Shown: positions 18,152-30,410, counted from the stretch's first letter. The stretch is DNA of 64,000 nucleotides from Longimicrobiales bacterium (GCA_029245345.1 JAQWPM010000021.1:434001-498000); one strand, 5' to 3'. Notes: a model not told the origin generated them from the letters alone. Translations and numbers: made by a program.

Positions 18152-18424
18152 TCAGTCCTCGAGGAGAGGCGGCTTCTTCGAGTCTTGCACGCCAAGCGCC
18201 ACCCCGGTTCCTACGCCGGCGCCTACCGCGATCGCCGTCCCGGCACCTACGAGAGGAAGGAACGCAACGACAGGTGCCATCACCAACAACGCCCCTACAC
18301 CGGCGAAAAAGCCGACGGCCGGCTTCTCCACCAACGACGTATAGCGGAGTCTCTGTCCCACAAATTTCCTGGATCTGAGATGTGCGTAAGCGCCTGCGAT
18401 GCCAGCTGCCAGTAGTCCGAACAT
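18152..18424 (-). CDS. Small membrane protein, 90 aa
   Basis: ATG 18424 follows a GGGGGA Shine-Dalgarno; a TTG four codons upstream is less likely. The product has a first hydrophobic segment (FGLLAAGIAGAYA) and a glycine-rich hydrophobic core (VGFFAGVGALLVMAPVVAFL, then GAGTAIAVGAGVGTGVALGV), consistent with two or three membrane segments, and a short charged tail. It begins 36 bases after the SulP gene ends on the same strand and may be the last gene of that transcript. No function recognised. Confidence 0.65.
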   Translation of the reverse strand: MFGLLAAGIAGAYAHLRSRKFVGQRLRYTSLVEKPAVGFFAGVGALLVMAPVVAFLPLVGAGTAIAVGAGVGTGVALGVQDSKKPPLLED

Positions 18425-18460
18425 GAAATCCCCCAAGGGATGAGTCTTCGTTTTATTTCA

Positions 18461-19996
18461 CTACGGAGACGGACGCCCTTCTGTTCCGACTCCGATCGCT
18501 TCCAATACTCGGCGGGCGTGCTCGGGCACGTCTTCGAGACGAATCCCAAGCCCAGCCCCTTCGACCTGCTCGATCATTTCTTTCAGTCCGTATGCGCCGG
18601 TCAGGTCGATCCGACCCAACCCGCCGCACCGAATGATAACCGCCTGAACGTCCGGCTCCTCAGACAATCTGGCCAGGAGAGCATCTTCCAAGGCGGGGGC
18701 AGATCCGAACCACAGCACGCCCTTGGGCTCAACAATCAGCGTGTCCCCTTCCCTGACCGAGGCGACCTCGGGGGTCAGCTCTCTCCACATGTGTACGGCA
18801 CCGGCCATGACCACACCCAACAGCACGGCCTGCTCAATGTTCGGCGCCAACACCAACGTGAAGATGAACGTACCCCACCCTACGATCGCCTGAGGACGTG
18901 AGATCCGCCAAAGTTCGAAGAGCTCACCTGGGCGAAAGAGCGGCCAGACGGAGGCAATCACAATTCCAGATAGCACCGCCCGAGGCAGTGGCGCGAGCAC
19001 AGAAGCAAACGGCAAGAAGAGCAGCACTCCCGCACCGGTGACGAGCCCGCTCCAGCGGCTCGTCGCCCCGGCCAGCCGATTTACGCTGCTGCGTGAGAAC
19101 GACCCGCCCACTGGAAAGCCACCGGTCAAACCCGCCGCGAGGTTGGCGGCTCCTTGGCTCAAGAACTCACGGTCCGCATCCCATCGCTGTCGATCTTCCG
19201 TGGCGAAGACTCGCGAGATCGACGCAGCCTCCGCGAACCCCACTAGAGCGATGACGGCACCCGGGATGATCAGAGCGGGCAGGCTCGACCACGGTAGCGA
19301 CCCCGCGAGAGGGGGCAGGCTGGAGGGAATGATCCCGACTGTGCTTCCCGTGTATCCGGTCACCATAGAGAAGGTGAGCCCTCCGCCTGCGGCGAGTAGG
19401 GCCCCAGGCAGGAGCGGGTGGATGAGCCGCCCACCACGAACCAGAGCGACCGTGACGGCGGTCAACACGAGCGCCGTGGTTTCCCAAGATCCCGGTTGGC
19501 TCATTGCCCACCAAGCCCGACCAAGCACCGACCCGTCCGGGGGTGCAGAACCGAACGCGCCGGGCAACTGAGACGACACGATGAGAATCGCAGCTCCGGA
19601 AGTGAAGCCACTCAGCATGGGACGAGACATGAGATAGCTGAGCCAACCCGAACGCATGAACCCGACCGCCATACGAACCACACCGACGACGAGGGCCAGC
19701 AACGCAGCCAGCCCGACGAACTCCGCGGATCCGACAGCGGCCAGCGGAACCAGCGCACCTAGGGTTAGAAGCGCCGTGAGCGCGACCGGGCCGGTCTGGA
19801 GGTACGGAGACGAAGCAAAGAAGGCGGCAGCGATGGGCGGAAGTGCGGCCGCATAAAGACCGTGGTGACTCGGCAGGCCCGCGAGCTCCGCATAGGCCAT
19901 CGATTGTGGGATCAGAATCAACGCAACGCTGATTCCCGCGACTAAGTCCTTCCAGGAAAATCGGTGGGCCGGGTCCGCACGCATGGCCTTACTCAT
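18461..19996 (-). CDS. SulP-family inorganic anion transporter with STAS domain
   Basis: A 511-residue protein. The N-terminal half has the SulP opening segment AGISVALILIPQSMAYAELAG and the GGFPVGGSFSRSSVNRLAGA loop. About 10-12 spans end near residue 400, followed by a STAS domain (DTLIVEPKGVLWFG, then RCGGLGRIDLTGAYGLKEMI). SulP proteins move sulfate, bicarbonate or similar anions. The start codon overlaps the stop of the TorD-type chaperone gene by four bases, so it is translationally coupled to the molybdoenzyme operon, which points to a sulfur oxyanion as cargo. Direction of transport cannot be read. Confidence 0.9.
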   Translation of the reverse strand: MSKAMRADPAHRFSWKDLVAGISVALILIPQSMAYAELAGLPSHHGLYAAALPPIAAAFFASSPYLQTGPVALTALLTLGALVPLAAVGSAEFVGLAALLALVVGVVRMAVGFMRSGWLSYLMSRPMLSGFTSGAAILIVSSQLPGAFGSAPPDGSVLGRAWWAMSQPGSWETTALVLTAVTVALVRGGRLIHPLLPGALLAAGGGLTFSMVTGYTGSTVGIIPSSLPPLAGSLPWSSLPALIIPGAVIALVGFAEAASISRVFATEDRQRWDADREFLSQGAANLAAGLTGGFPVGGSFSRSSVNRLAGATSRWSGLVTGAGVLLFLPFASVLAPLPRAVLSGIVIASVWPLFRPGELFELWRISRPQAIVGWGTFIFTLVLAPNIEQAVLLGVVMAGAVHMWRELTPEVASVREGDTLIVEPKGVLWFGSAPALEDALLARLSEEPDVQAVIIRCGGLGRIDLTGAYGLKEMIEQVEGAGLGIRLEDVPEHARRVLEAIGVGTEGRPSP

Positions 19997-20916
19997 GAAT
20001 CGGAGAGTCCCACCGTCGCTAGCGGCTCACGATCGGCACTAGCGTCACTCGCCTCAGATTCCTCCGCCAAGGCCACACACAGCTCCGCAGTTCTCGAGGC
20101 TCGGCCCGCCATGAAATCGGCAATCGCTCCTAGGATCGGCTCCCGTGCGCGGTGCAGATCAGCCTGTCGCTTGGCCTCGGTCGCCAACCACCCGAGTACA
20201 AGCTTCGGTTCGGCACCCAGAAGGTGCTCGAGCGCGTACCGTCGCTCCCCTGCCCTCAGGCCAAGATCGAGTTCTTTGGCCATCCGTCCGAGATCGGCAC
20301 GCGTCACGATCACGCCGCTTCGCGCCGGGGCGAGTAGCCCTGCGAGGAAGTCAGCGGCCTCGGAGTCGCGAGGGTCAGAAAGCTCTTTCGCCGATTTCAG
20401 GTGCACCGGTAGGTCCGTCGCCTCCGCCTGGGCAGAGTGTTCATTCTCGAGCACCTCTGCCAGCAACTCGGCCCAATGACCGTAGAATCCACCCACCAGC
20501 TCCCGCAGTCTCGCGAGATAGGGGAAGACCCATGGCATGAGGTGTTCGTGGAGTAATGCGGAGGCGGCCTGAGCGCGTAGGGCTTCCTGCGCAGGATCTG
20601 TCTCAGACGACGGTGCGATCAGGTCGCAGTAGAGCGCGAGAAGCGCCGATAGATGATCGGGCTCCTTGGGCGGCACTTGCCCGAGGGCAGACCAGAATCC
20701 ACCGATACGGTCGGCAGCGTCCCCTCCCATCATGCCTTCCTCCCCGAGATACACCGAGGCATACGGGTACAGCTGGAACAGGAAGACGTCAGAGTATGAC
20801 GCGTTGTCTGGCACATCAGGCAGTCCGAGGGCCTTTGCGATTACCGCGTGCTCAGGTCCCGGAGGCTCGCCCAAAACAGCAAGAGCACGGAGAAGCTCGG
20901 CCGGGCGCTCACCCAT
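19993..20916 (-). CDS. TorD/DmsD-type molybdoenzyme maturation chaperone
   Basis: The product is 307 residues from ATG 20916; an in-frame ATG at 20961 would overlap the upstream gene by 38 bases and lacks a Shine-Dalgarno, whereas AGGGGAT precedes 20916. It is all-helical and acidic with a TorD-like segment (LLHEHLMPWVFPYLARL, then FYGHWAELLAEVL) in the middle and a C-terminal helical extension beyond the ~200-residue core. Chaperones of this class bind a molybdoenzyme and guard cofactor insertion. It directly follows the molybdopterin enzyme gene (stop at 20924), its obvious client. It is longer than usual; the extra C-terminal part has no assignment. Confidence 0.8.
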   Translation of the reverse strand: MGERPAELLRALAVLGEPPGPEHAVIAKALGLPDVPDNASYSDVFLFQLYPYASVYLGEEGMMGGDAADRIGGFWSALGQVPPKEPDHLSALLALYCDLIAPSSETDPAQEALRAQAASALLHEHLMPWVFPYLARLRELVGGFYGHWAELLAEVLENEHSAQAEATDLPVHLKSAKELSDPRDSEAADFLAGLLAPARSGVIVTRADLGRMAKELDLGLRAGERRYALEHLLGAEPKLVLGWLATEAKRQADLHRAREPILGAIADFMAGRASRTAELCVALAEESEASDASADREPLATVGLSDS

Positions 20917-20923
20917 GACTGTG

Positions 20924-23847
<2,924 letters not shown>

Positions 23848-23851
<4 letters not shown>

Positions 23852-25377
23852 GCGAGAGGCACCGACTGTCCGGCCTGTACGTAGGCGTGTTCGAAGAGGA
23901 GGAGGCCGGCGAGGCCGCCAAGAGCGCCTGCTGTGAATCCCATTCCAACAAGGACCAACCCCGCCACAGCGAGCATGATGCCCGCCCAGTAGGGACCCGA
24001 GAACGAGCCTGTGAGCATGTTCTGGGCAGCTAATGTGCCGTGAGCTGTGGGGTGCGACATCGTCGCTTCACCCAGCGCGAGCACCAGGTGCGTCCCGAGC
24101 GCCAGCTGGAAGACCCACACTCCACCGACGCCCAACGTGCCGGGATTCACCAGCATGAGCGCGCCGGCCCCAGCGAGGAGCGCCTGAATGAACAGGTGCG
24201 GCGGAAGCAGCGGGCTCTGCCACAGATCGCGCGCCTTCGCCTGAGCGAAGAGATACGCTGTGTAGATCGCAGTCATCGCGGCGAGCGGGCCACCGGCCCA
24301 AGCCAGCGCGCGGGTCAACTCCGGCCGGTCGATGAAGACCGCCGCGAGATGCGCGGCCAATACCCCGCCGTACCCGGTGATGATGAAGCCCCCACGAACG
24401 AGCCAACTCCGCCACTGCGGCTTCGCGAGGACCATCCAAAAGCGTTCCGGATGGTCCAGATCCCAGATGAGGACGATTCCCGTCAGGCCCAGGAAGACCA
24501 TGGCGACGATCGGCCCAATGAGGGTCCACGCGGTTGATGTCCACGGGATCATACCCGTCATCGCGAGGATCAACGGGACCAAATACGCCCCTGCTGAGAT
24601 GGACTTCGTGAACGTGTAGAGGCTGACCCGGAAATCCCATGGAGCTCGGTGTGGGATATCGTAACTCAGGACCGCGGCCGCTGAATTATTCCACTGCCCT
24701 GGGTGTCCCGAAGGGACCTGGTGACTGACATCACCCTGTTCGCTCCACATATAAAGACCGCCATCCGGTCGCCGCGCGGCGAGCGGATCGAGCGTGACCT
24801 GGTCGGCTCCCTTGTAGAACACCTTGGGGCGTGTGCCTTTCTCCGGCTTTCGGACCGTGACCGCGTCACGATTGATGATCTGGCTGACCTGAGAAAGCGG
24901 GTCGTTCATGTCACCAACCATGAGAGCTTGCGTCGGGCATACCACCACGCAGGCGGGCTCAAGCCCGACGTCCAATCTGTGCGCACAGAAGTTGCACTTC
25001 TCTGCTGAGTTGTCTTCCGGATTGATGAAGATCGCGTCGTACGGACACGCGGCGATGCAGGCCTTACACCCAATGCAGATCGACTTGTCGAAATCCACGA
25101 TGCCGTCGGGTCTACGATACATGGCCGCAGTAGGACAGGCCGCCACACAGGGCGCGTCCTCACACTGGTTGCATCGGGTCACCTGAAAAGATCGGCGCGC
25201 CTCTGGCCAATGCCCCACGTCGACGTACTTCACATACGTACGCGTTACGGAAAGCGGTACCTCGTTCTCAGATTTGCACGCCGTCGTGCAGGCGTGGCAT
25301 CCAATGCATGAGGTGTGATCGATGACCTTGGCCCAAAGGGGCTCGGTCGTGGTCGGCACTGCCTGTGTGGTGGGCAT
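23848..25377 (-). CDS. Fused 4Fe-4S ferredoxin / NrfD membrane anchor protein
   Basis: A 509-residue fusion. Residues ~15-200 bind four 4Fe-4S clusters: C24-x2-C27-x2-C30-x3-C34, then CNQCEDAPCVAACP, CIGCKACIAACP and CNFCAHRLDVGLEPACVVVCP. Residues ~245-500 form an NrfD-type anchor of eight or so spans (WDLDHPERFWMVLAKPQWRS is typical). In most complexes these are separate subunits (PsrB/PsrC, SoeB/SoeC). The fusion would carry electrons between the catalytic subunit and membrane quinone. The gene starts 47 bases after a sulfatase and overlaps the catalytic subunit gene. Confidence 0.9.
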
Positions 25378-25424
25378 CAGCGGAGGGCTGTTGGGAAGGC
25401 TGGACTGCCTCCAGCCAAGCTACG

Positions 25425-26891
25425 CTACCGTACCGCGAAGTTCCACCGGGGAACGTCAGATTTCGTGCGGCTTTCCATAACCGCTCGGACAACCGCCACG
25501 CCGTCCGGGTTGTCCGCAGCGACGTCGTGTTCCTCGTTGGGGTCCGTCTCCATGTCGTAGAGCTGGATGGGGGCGTCCGGATCGTCGTGTCCACCGAGAC
25601 GCACGCCCTTCCATCGTCCCGCCCGCGCGGCCTGCGCTCCGTTCCACAAGCCGTGGTATTCCCAGTAGAGGCCATCGTGTTGGGCCTGGCCCGATTCCGC
25701 CAAGAGAGTCGGCAACATCGAGATGCCGTCGATGCCGGCCGGGGACCCCACACCCACCACATCAGCGAAGGTCGGCATCATGTCCCAGAAGGCGGAGACG
25801 TGGTCTGACGTCGTGCCGGGCGTAATGCGTCCTGGCCAACGGGCAATGAGCGGCACCCTGATGCCGCCCTCGTAGACAGATCCCTTGAGACCACGCAATC
25901 CGGCGGTGCTGTTGAAGAACTCGGCATCAACTCCGCGGGAGTACGTCGTTCCGTTGTCACTCGTGAACATCACCAGCGTGTTCTCCGCGAGGCCGAGCTC
26001 CTCCAGCCTCGAGAGGATGCGGCCAATGTGTGCGTCCATCCGAGTGATCATCGCCGCGTAGGCGGCGAGTGGACGTGGATGCGGCAGATAGCTTCCTTCG
26101 CCGAGGTATGGCGTCTCCTCGAACATGCCCTCGTACTCCGCGAGCGAAGAATCTGGGACCTGAAGCGCGAGGTGGGGGACCGGAAATGGGAGATAGAGAA
26201 AAAAGGGGTCGTCTTGATGGCGATCCAAGAAACCGAGCGCGTCGTCCGCCATAGCGTCCATGGCGTACTCGTTCCCGGCGTACTGGTCGTACGACGCGGC
26301 ATCATCCGGATCGCCTTCGAACTTCTGATGAGGTGAGAAGTATTCGTTGTCCAGCGGCACCGACTCGCCATTCCGCCACAAATGCGTTGGGTAGTAGTTG
26401 TGCGCCTGCTTTTGGTCCATGTACCCAAAGAAGTAGTCGAAGCCGTGTTCGTTCGGCTCCCCTTCAGTCCCAGGGCCACCGAGTCCCCACTTCCCAATGG
26501 CACCGGTGACATAGCCGGCTTCCTTAAACATGTGGCCCAGTGTGTGCGTGCCCTCGGCCAGCGGCATCTGACCGAATTCCTCTTCATCCAGATAGCCGCC
26601 AAATTCAAGGTTATCGCGCACTTGGGCGTGACCTGTGTGATATCCAGTCAGGAGTGTTCCCCGAGACGGCGCACACACTGGCGACCCAGAATAATGCTGC
26701 GTGAAGCGCATGCCCTCAGCAGCCAGTTGGTCCAAATGCGGAGTGCGGATCTTCTCTTGGCCGTACGAGCCCAGCTCCCCATATCCCAAGTCGTCCGCCA
26801 ACACGTATATGATGTTGGGCGGCGGGGGAGCCTCACTTGAACATCCGGCGAATGTGATGGCACAGGTCGCAACAAGAATCGATCGTCGCAC
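25425..26891 (-). CDS. Sulfatase (arylsulfatase family), lipoprotein
   Basis: The 488-residue product starts at GTG 26891 behind an AAGGA Shine-Dalgarno. A lipobox (TFAGC, Cys17) marks it as a membrane-anchored lipoprotein. The formylglycine motif is C73-A-P-S-R77 in SPVCAPSRGTLLTG. Metal-binding Asp residues are in VLADDLGYGELGSYG, and FTSDNGTTYS supplies further ligands. Cys-type sulfatases need a formylglycine-generating enzyme, not seen here. It hydrolyses sulfate esters outside the cytoplasm, substrate unknown. It is the first gene of the run that continues into the molybdoenzyme and SulP genes. Confidence 0.93.
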   Translation of the reverse strand: MRRSILVATCAITFAGCSSEAPPPPNIIYVLADDLGYGELGSYGQEKIRTPHLDQLAAEGMRFTQHYSGSPVCAPSRGTLLTGYHTGHAQVRDNLEFGGYLDEEEFGQMPLAEGTHTLGHMFKEAGYVTGAIGKWGLGGPGTEGEPNEHGFDYFFGYMDQKQAHNYYPTHLWRNGESVPLDNEYFSPHQKFEGDPDDAASYDQYAGNEYAMDAMADDALGFLDRHQDDPFFLYLPFPVPHLALQVPDSSLAEYEGMFEETPYLGEGSYLPHPRPLAAYAAMITRMDAHIGRILSRLEELGLAENTLVMFTSDNGTTYSRGVDAEFFNSTAGLRGLKGSVYEGGIRVPLIARWPGRITPGTTSDHVSAFWDMMPTFADVVGVGSPAGIDGISMLPTLLAESGQAQHDGLYWEYHGLWNGAQAARAGRWKGVRLGGHDDPDAPIQLYDMETDPNEEHDVAADNPDGVAVVRAVMESRTKSDVPRWNFAVR

Positions 26892-26958
26892 GGGTCTTCC
26901 TTGATCGGGTTGATCCAGCGCCGATCATAGACCGGTCAGTGCACACAGTACAGGCGGG

Positions 26959-27141
26959 CTACTCCTCTCTCAAGGTCCTTACGGGATCGACCCGGCTCGC
27001 GCGAAACGCGGGCAGCGCCAATGCAATCAAAGCAACGAGTACCAGAATCGACGGCGCCGTCGCGAACGTAGCTGGGTCACGGGCCTGCACTCCGACGAGA
27101 ACACCAAGGACTTCGGACTCACAACTCCCCCGTGTACACAT
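26959..27141 (-). pseudogene. C-terminal relic of MacB/ADOP-type ABC transporter permease
   Basis: Only about the last 50 residues of a permease remain: a hydrophobic span (ILVLVALIALALPAFRA) followed by SRVDPVRTLREE and a stop, which is the characteristic end of ADOP-type FtsX-fold permeases of ~800 residues. The frame opens without any permease sequence before it, so more than 90% of the gene has been lost. Confidence 0.75.
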
Positions 27142-27205
27142 TTGTAGACACCCGCGCCTACAATGTAGACGTCAGCCAGTTGCCAGAAGTTGTAGGGGAT
27201 TTATG
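27133..27205 (+). promoter_or_regulatory. Two BlaI/MecI-like operator palindromes upstream of an orphan start
   Basis: An 11-bp perfect palindrome CTACAATGTAG lies at 27158-27168 and a related imperfect copy (TACA..TTGTAG) at 27135-27147. TACA/TGTA dyads are the operator type bound by BlaI/MecI-family repressors. Downstream, AGGGGATTT precedes ATG 27203, whose frame is only 40 codons. It looks like the leftover promoter of a lost regulator-permease unit. Confidence 0.45.
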
Positions 27206-27226
27206 ACGCGGGAGAACTGCGGCGCA

Positions 27227-27727
27227 TCAGCCTTCGATTTGCGCGGCTTCCGCCTGCTCGACGTCGAGCTCCGCCAGGGCTTGATCGACCTGTCGCGTGA
27301 GGGCCGTGCTAAACACCTCTGAGTTCGCGCCGTACCAATCACGCCACGCCTGGGTGCTAAGGTGCCCCTTTATGGTGGCCGAATAGGCCAGCCACATCTG
27401 TTCGTCCAGGGCACCCACACGGTACTGGTACACCAAGTTGCCGAAATGGCGCCACACCGCGGTCATATATGAATCCCAGCGGATCTTCTCCGCCGGCGTC
27501 AGCGACTCTGGCTCCGACTCGGCTCGGGCAAGAAACGCCGCGAATTCCGAGTCCCGAAACGAATGCTCAAGAAGGCCAATGCTGTTCTGCACCATCGAAT
27601 TGAACGACGCCGCACGGACCGACGTCGTGTTCTGACTCATCTGGCCAGCGAGGTAGACCAATGAAATCACAACACCGAGCGCACCGATGAACTCGCCGAG
27701 ATTTCCGAGGGCCTGCAGGGTCGACAT
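27227..27727 (-). CDS. Hypothetical protein with one membrane span, 166 aa
   Basis: The N-terminus (LQALGNLGEFIGALGVVISLVYLAGQM) is a single hydrophobic helix that should anchor the protein, leaving ~130 residues exposed. The rest is helical and tryptophan/tyrosine-rich (WDSYMTAVWRHFGNLVYQYR). I do not recognise a named family. It is the distal gene of the minus-strand run that starts with the molybdenum hydroxylase and is separated from the previous gene by only 22 bases. Confidence 0.65.
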   Translation of the reverse strand: MSTLQALGNLGEFIGALGVVISLVYLAGQMSQNTTSVRAASFNSMVQNSIGLLEHSFRDSEFAAFLARAESEPESLTPAEKIRWDSYMTAVWRHFGNLVYQYRVGALDEQMWLAYSATIKGHLSTQAWRDWYGANSEVFSTALTRQVDQALAELDVEQAEAAQIEG

Positions 27728-27749
27728 TGAAGTTTCTTTCTAGTTGATG

Positions 27750-28115
27750 CTATTCGCTAGGATCGTTCCGGCGGGAAATGTACTTGACGTAGGTCATCAA
27801 CCTAACCCCCTCTGAATCTTCTCGTTTCTTCCTCTGACCGGAGAGTTTCATGGCCATGCCTCCCGACGACGCAAGAAGCAGGACCATCGCGCCTACCATC
27901 AGGCGAAAGCCCATGTCCAATTCGGGCGGGGACACGAAGGTTGTCACGCACAAAGCCAGTCCCGCGAAGACTTCGACGATCGACAGAAGAGGGACGCCCA
28001 ACTTGGCCCGCTCCGCCGCACGCAGCTTTACGACCCCGGATGCCACAAGCATCAGGCCGGCAATAACAAGGAGCGGAGTCATTCCCGAAGCACTCTCAAG
28101 TGCCGATGAGCTCAT
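27750..28115 (-). CDS. Small integral membrane protein, 121 aa
   Basis: Three or four hydrophobic stretches are visible (LLVIAGLMLVASGVVKL, LLSIVEVFAGLALCVTTFV, MGFRLMVGAMVLLLASSGG), then a basic tail. The size and layout are like MauE/DoxX-type four-span proteins, but no diagnostic residues are present. The ATG at 28115 lies inside the end of the preceding gene (20-base overlap), implying coupled translation with it. Function unknown. Confidence 0.65.
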   Translation of the reverse strand: MSSSALESASGMTPLLVIAGLMLVASGVVKLRAAERAKLGVPLLSIVEVFAGLALCVTTFVSPPELDMGFRLMVGAMVLLLASSGGMAMKLSGQRKKREDSEGVRLMTYVKYISRRNDPSE

Positions 28116-28494
28116 CCACTAGAAAGAGATCCGTGAGCAAAGCACGGAGATGGATGTTGGCATTGAGGTTGTCGATGAGTTGAGAACTGACGGACGCCTG
28201 GGCAGACACGAGACGCACAGCAGCAAGCGTGTCCGATGCGTCCCGCGCTATGACATCGAGCACGTCACTCCACTGCCCGGCGGGCTCGAGCGCCTCTTCC
28301 TGGGCGAGTCCTGTGAGGGCGTCCGCAAGGCCGTCGATAGCAGACACAGCCTTGCTCAGGTACTCCCTGAGCTGCCCACCAGATTTGGAGCCTACATCGC
28401 TCGGAAGCCCTTGGGCCGCGTAAGCCAGAAGGTATTCATAGCTTTTTTCAATGGCGTCGATGCGCCCCTTCACGTCGTCACGCAGCGCGGACAC
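28096..28494 (-). CDS. Hypothetical helical protein, 132 aa
   Basis: Starts at GTG 28494 with GGAG five bases before. The product is soluble and all-helical, with regularly spaced leucines and alanines suggestive of a four-helix bundle (KSYEYLLAYAAQGL, ISAIDGLADALTGL-like repeat, DTLAAVRLVSAQASVS). No cysteine or histidine cluster suggests a cofactor. It lies 35 bases after the cytochrome b gene in the hydroxylase operon and overlaps the next gene. It might be an accessory or maturation factor, but nothing in the sequence shows that. Confidence 0.6.
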   Translation of the reverse strand: MSALRDDVKGRIDAIEKSYEYLLAYAAQGLPSDVGSKSGGQLREYLSKAVSAIDGLADALTGLAQEEALEPAGQWSDVLDVIARDASDTLAAVRLVSAQASVSSQLIDNLNANIHLRALLTDLFLVDELIGT

Positions 28495-28529
28495 TGGAAC
28501 TCCGGATCAAGTAAGCTGGGCAGACAAAA

Positions 28530-29402
28530 TCAGGCCTGGTCTTCGCGCGGGGCGCTCACGGATGCATCGGTGGCGGCACCGGAGGCGGCGGCGCTTTTTG
28601 GAAGCTCACTCACGACCCACTTCTCGGGATCGAAATGTTCCACGTAGTGCTCCTTGTCGATCCAGCCGCGAACCATGGACCATGTGATCCAGAGCTTCTC
28701 TGGGCGCAGGGCGAAGTAGATATGTGATGCCGTCATGACAATGAGCGACACTCCGCACAGCCCGTGCGCTACGTACACAACACCCCAAAGCCCATCTGAG
28801 AGCAAATAAGGGTTACGGGTCCAAAACGGCGTATCAATCCGCACCATCATGAGCAAACCCGTGGCGATCACGCCGAGTCCGACGACTACGATGGCGTGAT
28901 GGAAGAGTCGATGATCGAACGGATATTTCCCCGCTTTCGGCGGCTCCGGCGCCTTGGGCGACATCACGTGTTTCAACGTCGCCAGCCCTTCCGGGACATT
29001 GATCTGCATCATCGCCCAGAAGTCCTGCCACCCGATGGAGTGAATCACGTGGTAGATGATGGTCGCGGTCAGCACCACGCCCGCGATCCAATGGATCTCC
29101 ACCCACGCGAACTGCAGCCCGAGAACCGGCACGAACGCGGTCACGAGTAGGACGATCATCGATGAAGACATCGTCCAGTGAAAAAGCCTCGCGGCCAAAG
29201 AATGTCTCTCGATTTTATCTGGGAGTCCCGCAGCGTCGGGACTCTCGGTCGAATGTTCTACCGCGGGGCGCGTCTTGAACCACACTGCGTGGCCAACGAC
29301 GAAGAGCACCGCGGCAATAATCGCAGCCCACATGAGGTCCCAAGACACCCCGATCAGGACATCCTGACCCCACGGATTCGCCGCAGTGCGCCAAAATTCC
29401 AT
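28530..29402 (-). CDS. Membrane cytochrome b subunit of the molybdenum hydroxylase operon
   Basis: A 290-residue protein with one N-terminal span followed by a four-span di-heme cytochrome b domain like FdnI or hydrogenase cytochrome b. Candidate heme ligands are in ARLFHWTMSSSM, EIHWIAGVVLTATIIYHVIHSI, RLFHHAIVVVG and VMTASHIYFALRPEKLW. Its ATG overlaps the stop of the FAD-subunit gene by one base (TGATG), so it is translated together with it. It would take electrons from the exported hydroxylase and pass them to quinone. Confidence 0.85.
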   Translation of the reverse strand: MEFWRTAANPWGQDVLIGVSWDLMWAAIIAAVLFVVGHAVWFKTRPAVEHSTESPDAAGLPDKIERHSLAARLFHWTMSSSMIVLLVTAFVPVLGLQFAWVEIHWIAGVVLTATIIYHVIHSIGWQDFWAMMQINVPEGLATLKHVMSPKAPEPPKAGKYPFDHRLFHHAIVVVGLGVIATGLLMMVRIDTPFWTRNPYLLSDGLWGVVYVAHGLCGVSLIVMTASHIYFALRPEKLWITWSMVRGWIDKEHYVEHFDPEKWVVSELPKSAAASGAATDASVSAPREDQA

Positions 29403-30400
29403 CAGACGGCACTCCGGACAGCGCGGCGAACGAGATTCCGCATCATTGGAATCTTGTAGTCGTTATGACGGAGTGGACGCGCACCTTCAACCGCGAGTTC
29501 CCCTGCCGCCGTCGCGACCGATTCATCGCCGTTGCTCCCGATCACCAAACGCTCGACGGCGTCGAGGCGGACTGGATAAGGAGCCACGCCGTTCACGGCG
29601 ATGCGCGCGTCCGAGATCGTGCCTCCCGACACCTGAAAAGCCGCGGCGACGCTCACGAGCTGAAAGTCCCAAGACCCACGGTCGCGAATCTTCTCGTAGT
29701 AGAAGTTCGCGTTGGCCCACACCGCAGGAATGTGGATGTGGGTCAACAAGTCTTCCGACTTCAGGACCGTCATGCGTGTGATGTCGATGGCCGGCCCGAT
29801 GAAGAAATCCTCCGCGTCATGAACGCCAGGGCGCCTCTCATTGCGCACGATCATCTTCGCATCGAGCGCGATCAGCGCAGGTGCCGTGTCTGATGCGTTC
29901 ACGGCAACACACCTAGAACGACCCATGATGCAGTGCTCGCGATTCATCGCCTTCGGTGCCGCAGCATAACAGGTATTTCCACCCGCCCGATAACACGGCC
30001 AGCCACTCCGGTAGTACCAGCACCGCGTATCCTGGGCCACGTTTCCACCCACCGTGCCCTGGTTTCGAATCTGAGGCGTCGCGACATGCTCCGCCGCATC
30101 CGCGAGCAATGCATACCCATTTCTCACGCGAGCGTGTCGGGCCACTTCGGTGAGCGTCGTCATCGCACCGATTTCGAGCCCGCCCTCTACGTCGCGTATG
30201 CCGGTCATCTCGGGCACAGCTCCGAGATCGATAACCACCTTGGGCTTCTTGATCCGGTCCTTGAACCAGTCGTAGCTGTCGAGACCGCCTGCGAGCACCC
30301 ACGCCTCTTCGCCGTGTGCGGCGAGAAGCGCCAACGCGTCATCCACGTTGGTCGGCTGAAGGAGATCGAATGCCGGAATCATATCTCTGATGATTGCCAT
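29402..30400 (-). CDS. Molybdenum hydroxylase FAD-binding subunit (medium subunit)
   Basis: The start at ATG 30400 has AGGAGA seven bases upstream; a longer in-frame start would run into the catalytic gene. The 332-residue product has the FAD-binding layout of CoxM/XdhB/PaoB: AFDLLQPTNVDDALALLAAH, the loop VLAGGLDSY, and the second loop QIRNQGTVGGNVAQDTRC that holds the FAD diphosphate. The C-terminal CO dehydrogenase flavoprotein domain follows. Extra cysteines around residues 146-180 (RCWYYRSGWPCYRAGGNTCY, EHCIMG) match family members that bind a 4Fe-4S cluster, such as PaoB. It passes electrons from the 2Fe-2S subunit to the acceptor. Confidence 0.88.
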   Translation of the reverse strand: MAIIRDMIPAFDLLQPTNVDDALALLAAHGEEAWVLAGGLDSYDWFKDRIKKPKVVIDLGAVPEMTGIRDVEGGLEIGAMTTLTEVARHARVRNGYALLADAAEHVATPQIRNQGTVGGNVAQDTRCWYYRSGWPCYRAGGNTCYAAAPKAMNREHCIMGRSRCVAVNASDTAPALIALDAKMIVRNERRPGVHDAEDFFIGPAIDITRMTVLKSEDLLTHIHIPAVWANANFYYEKIRDRGSWDFQLVSVAAAFQVSGGTISDARIAVNGVAPYPVRLDAVERLVIGSNGDESVATAAGELAVEGARPLRHNDYKIPMMRNLVRRAVRSAV

Positions 30401-30410
30401 TTCTGTTCTC

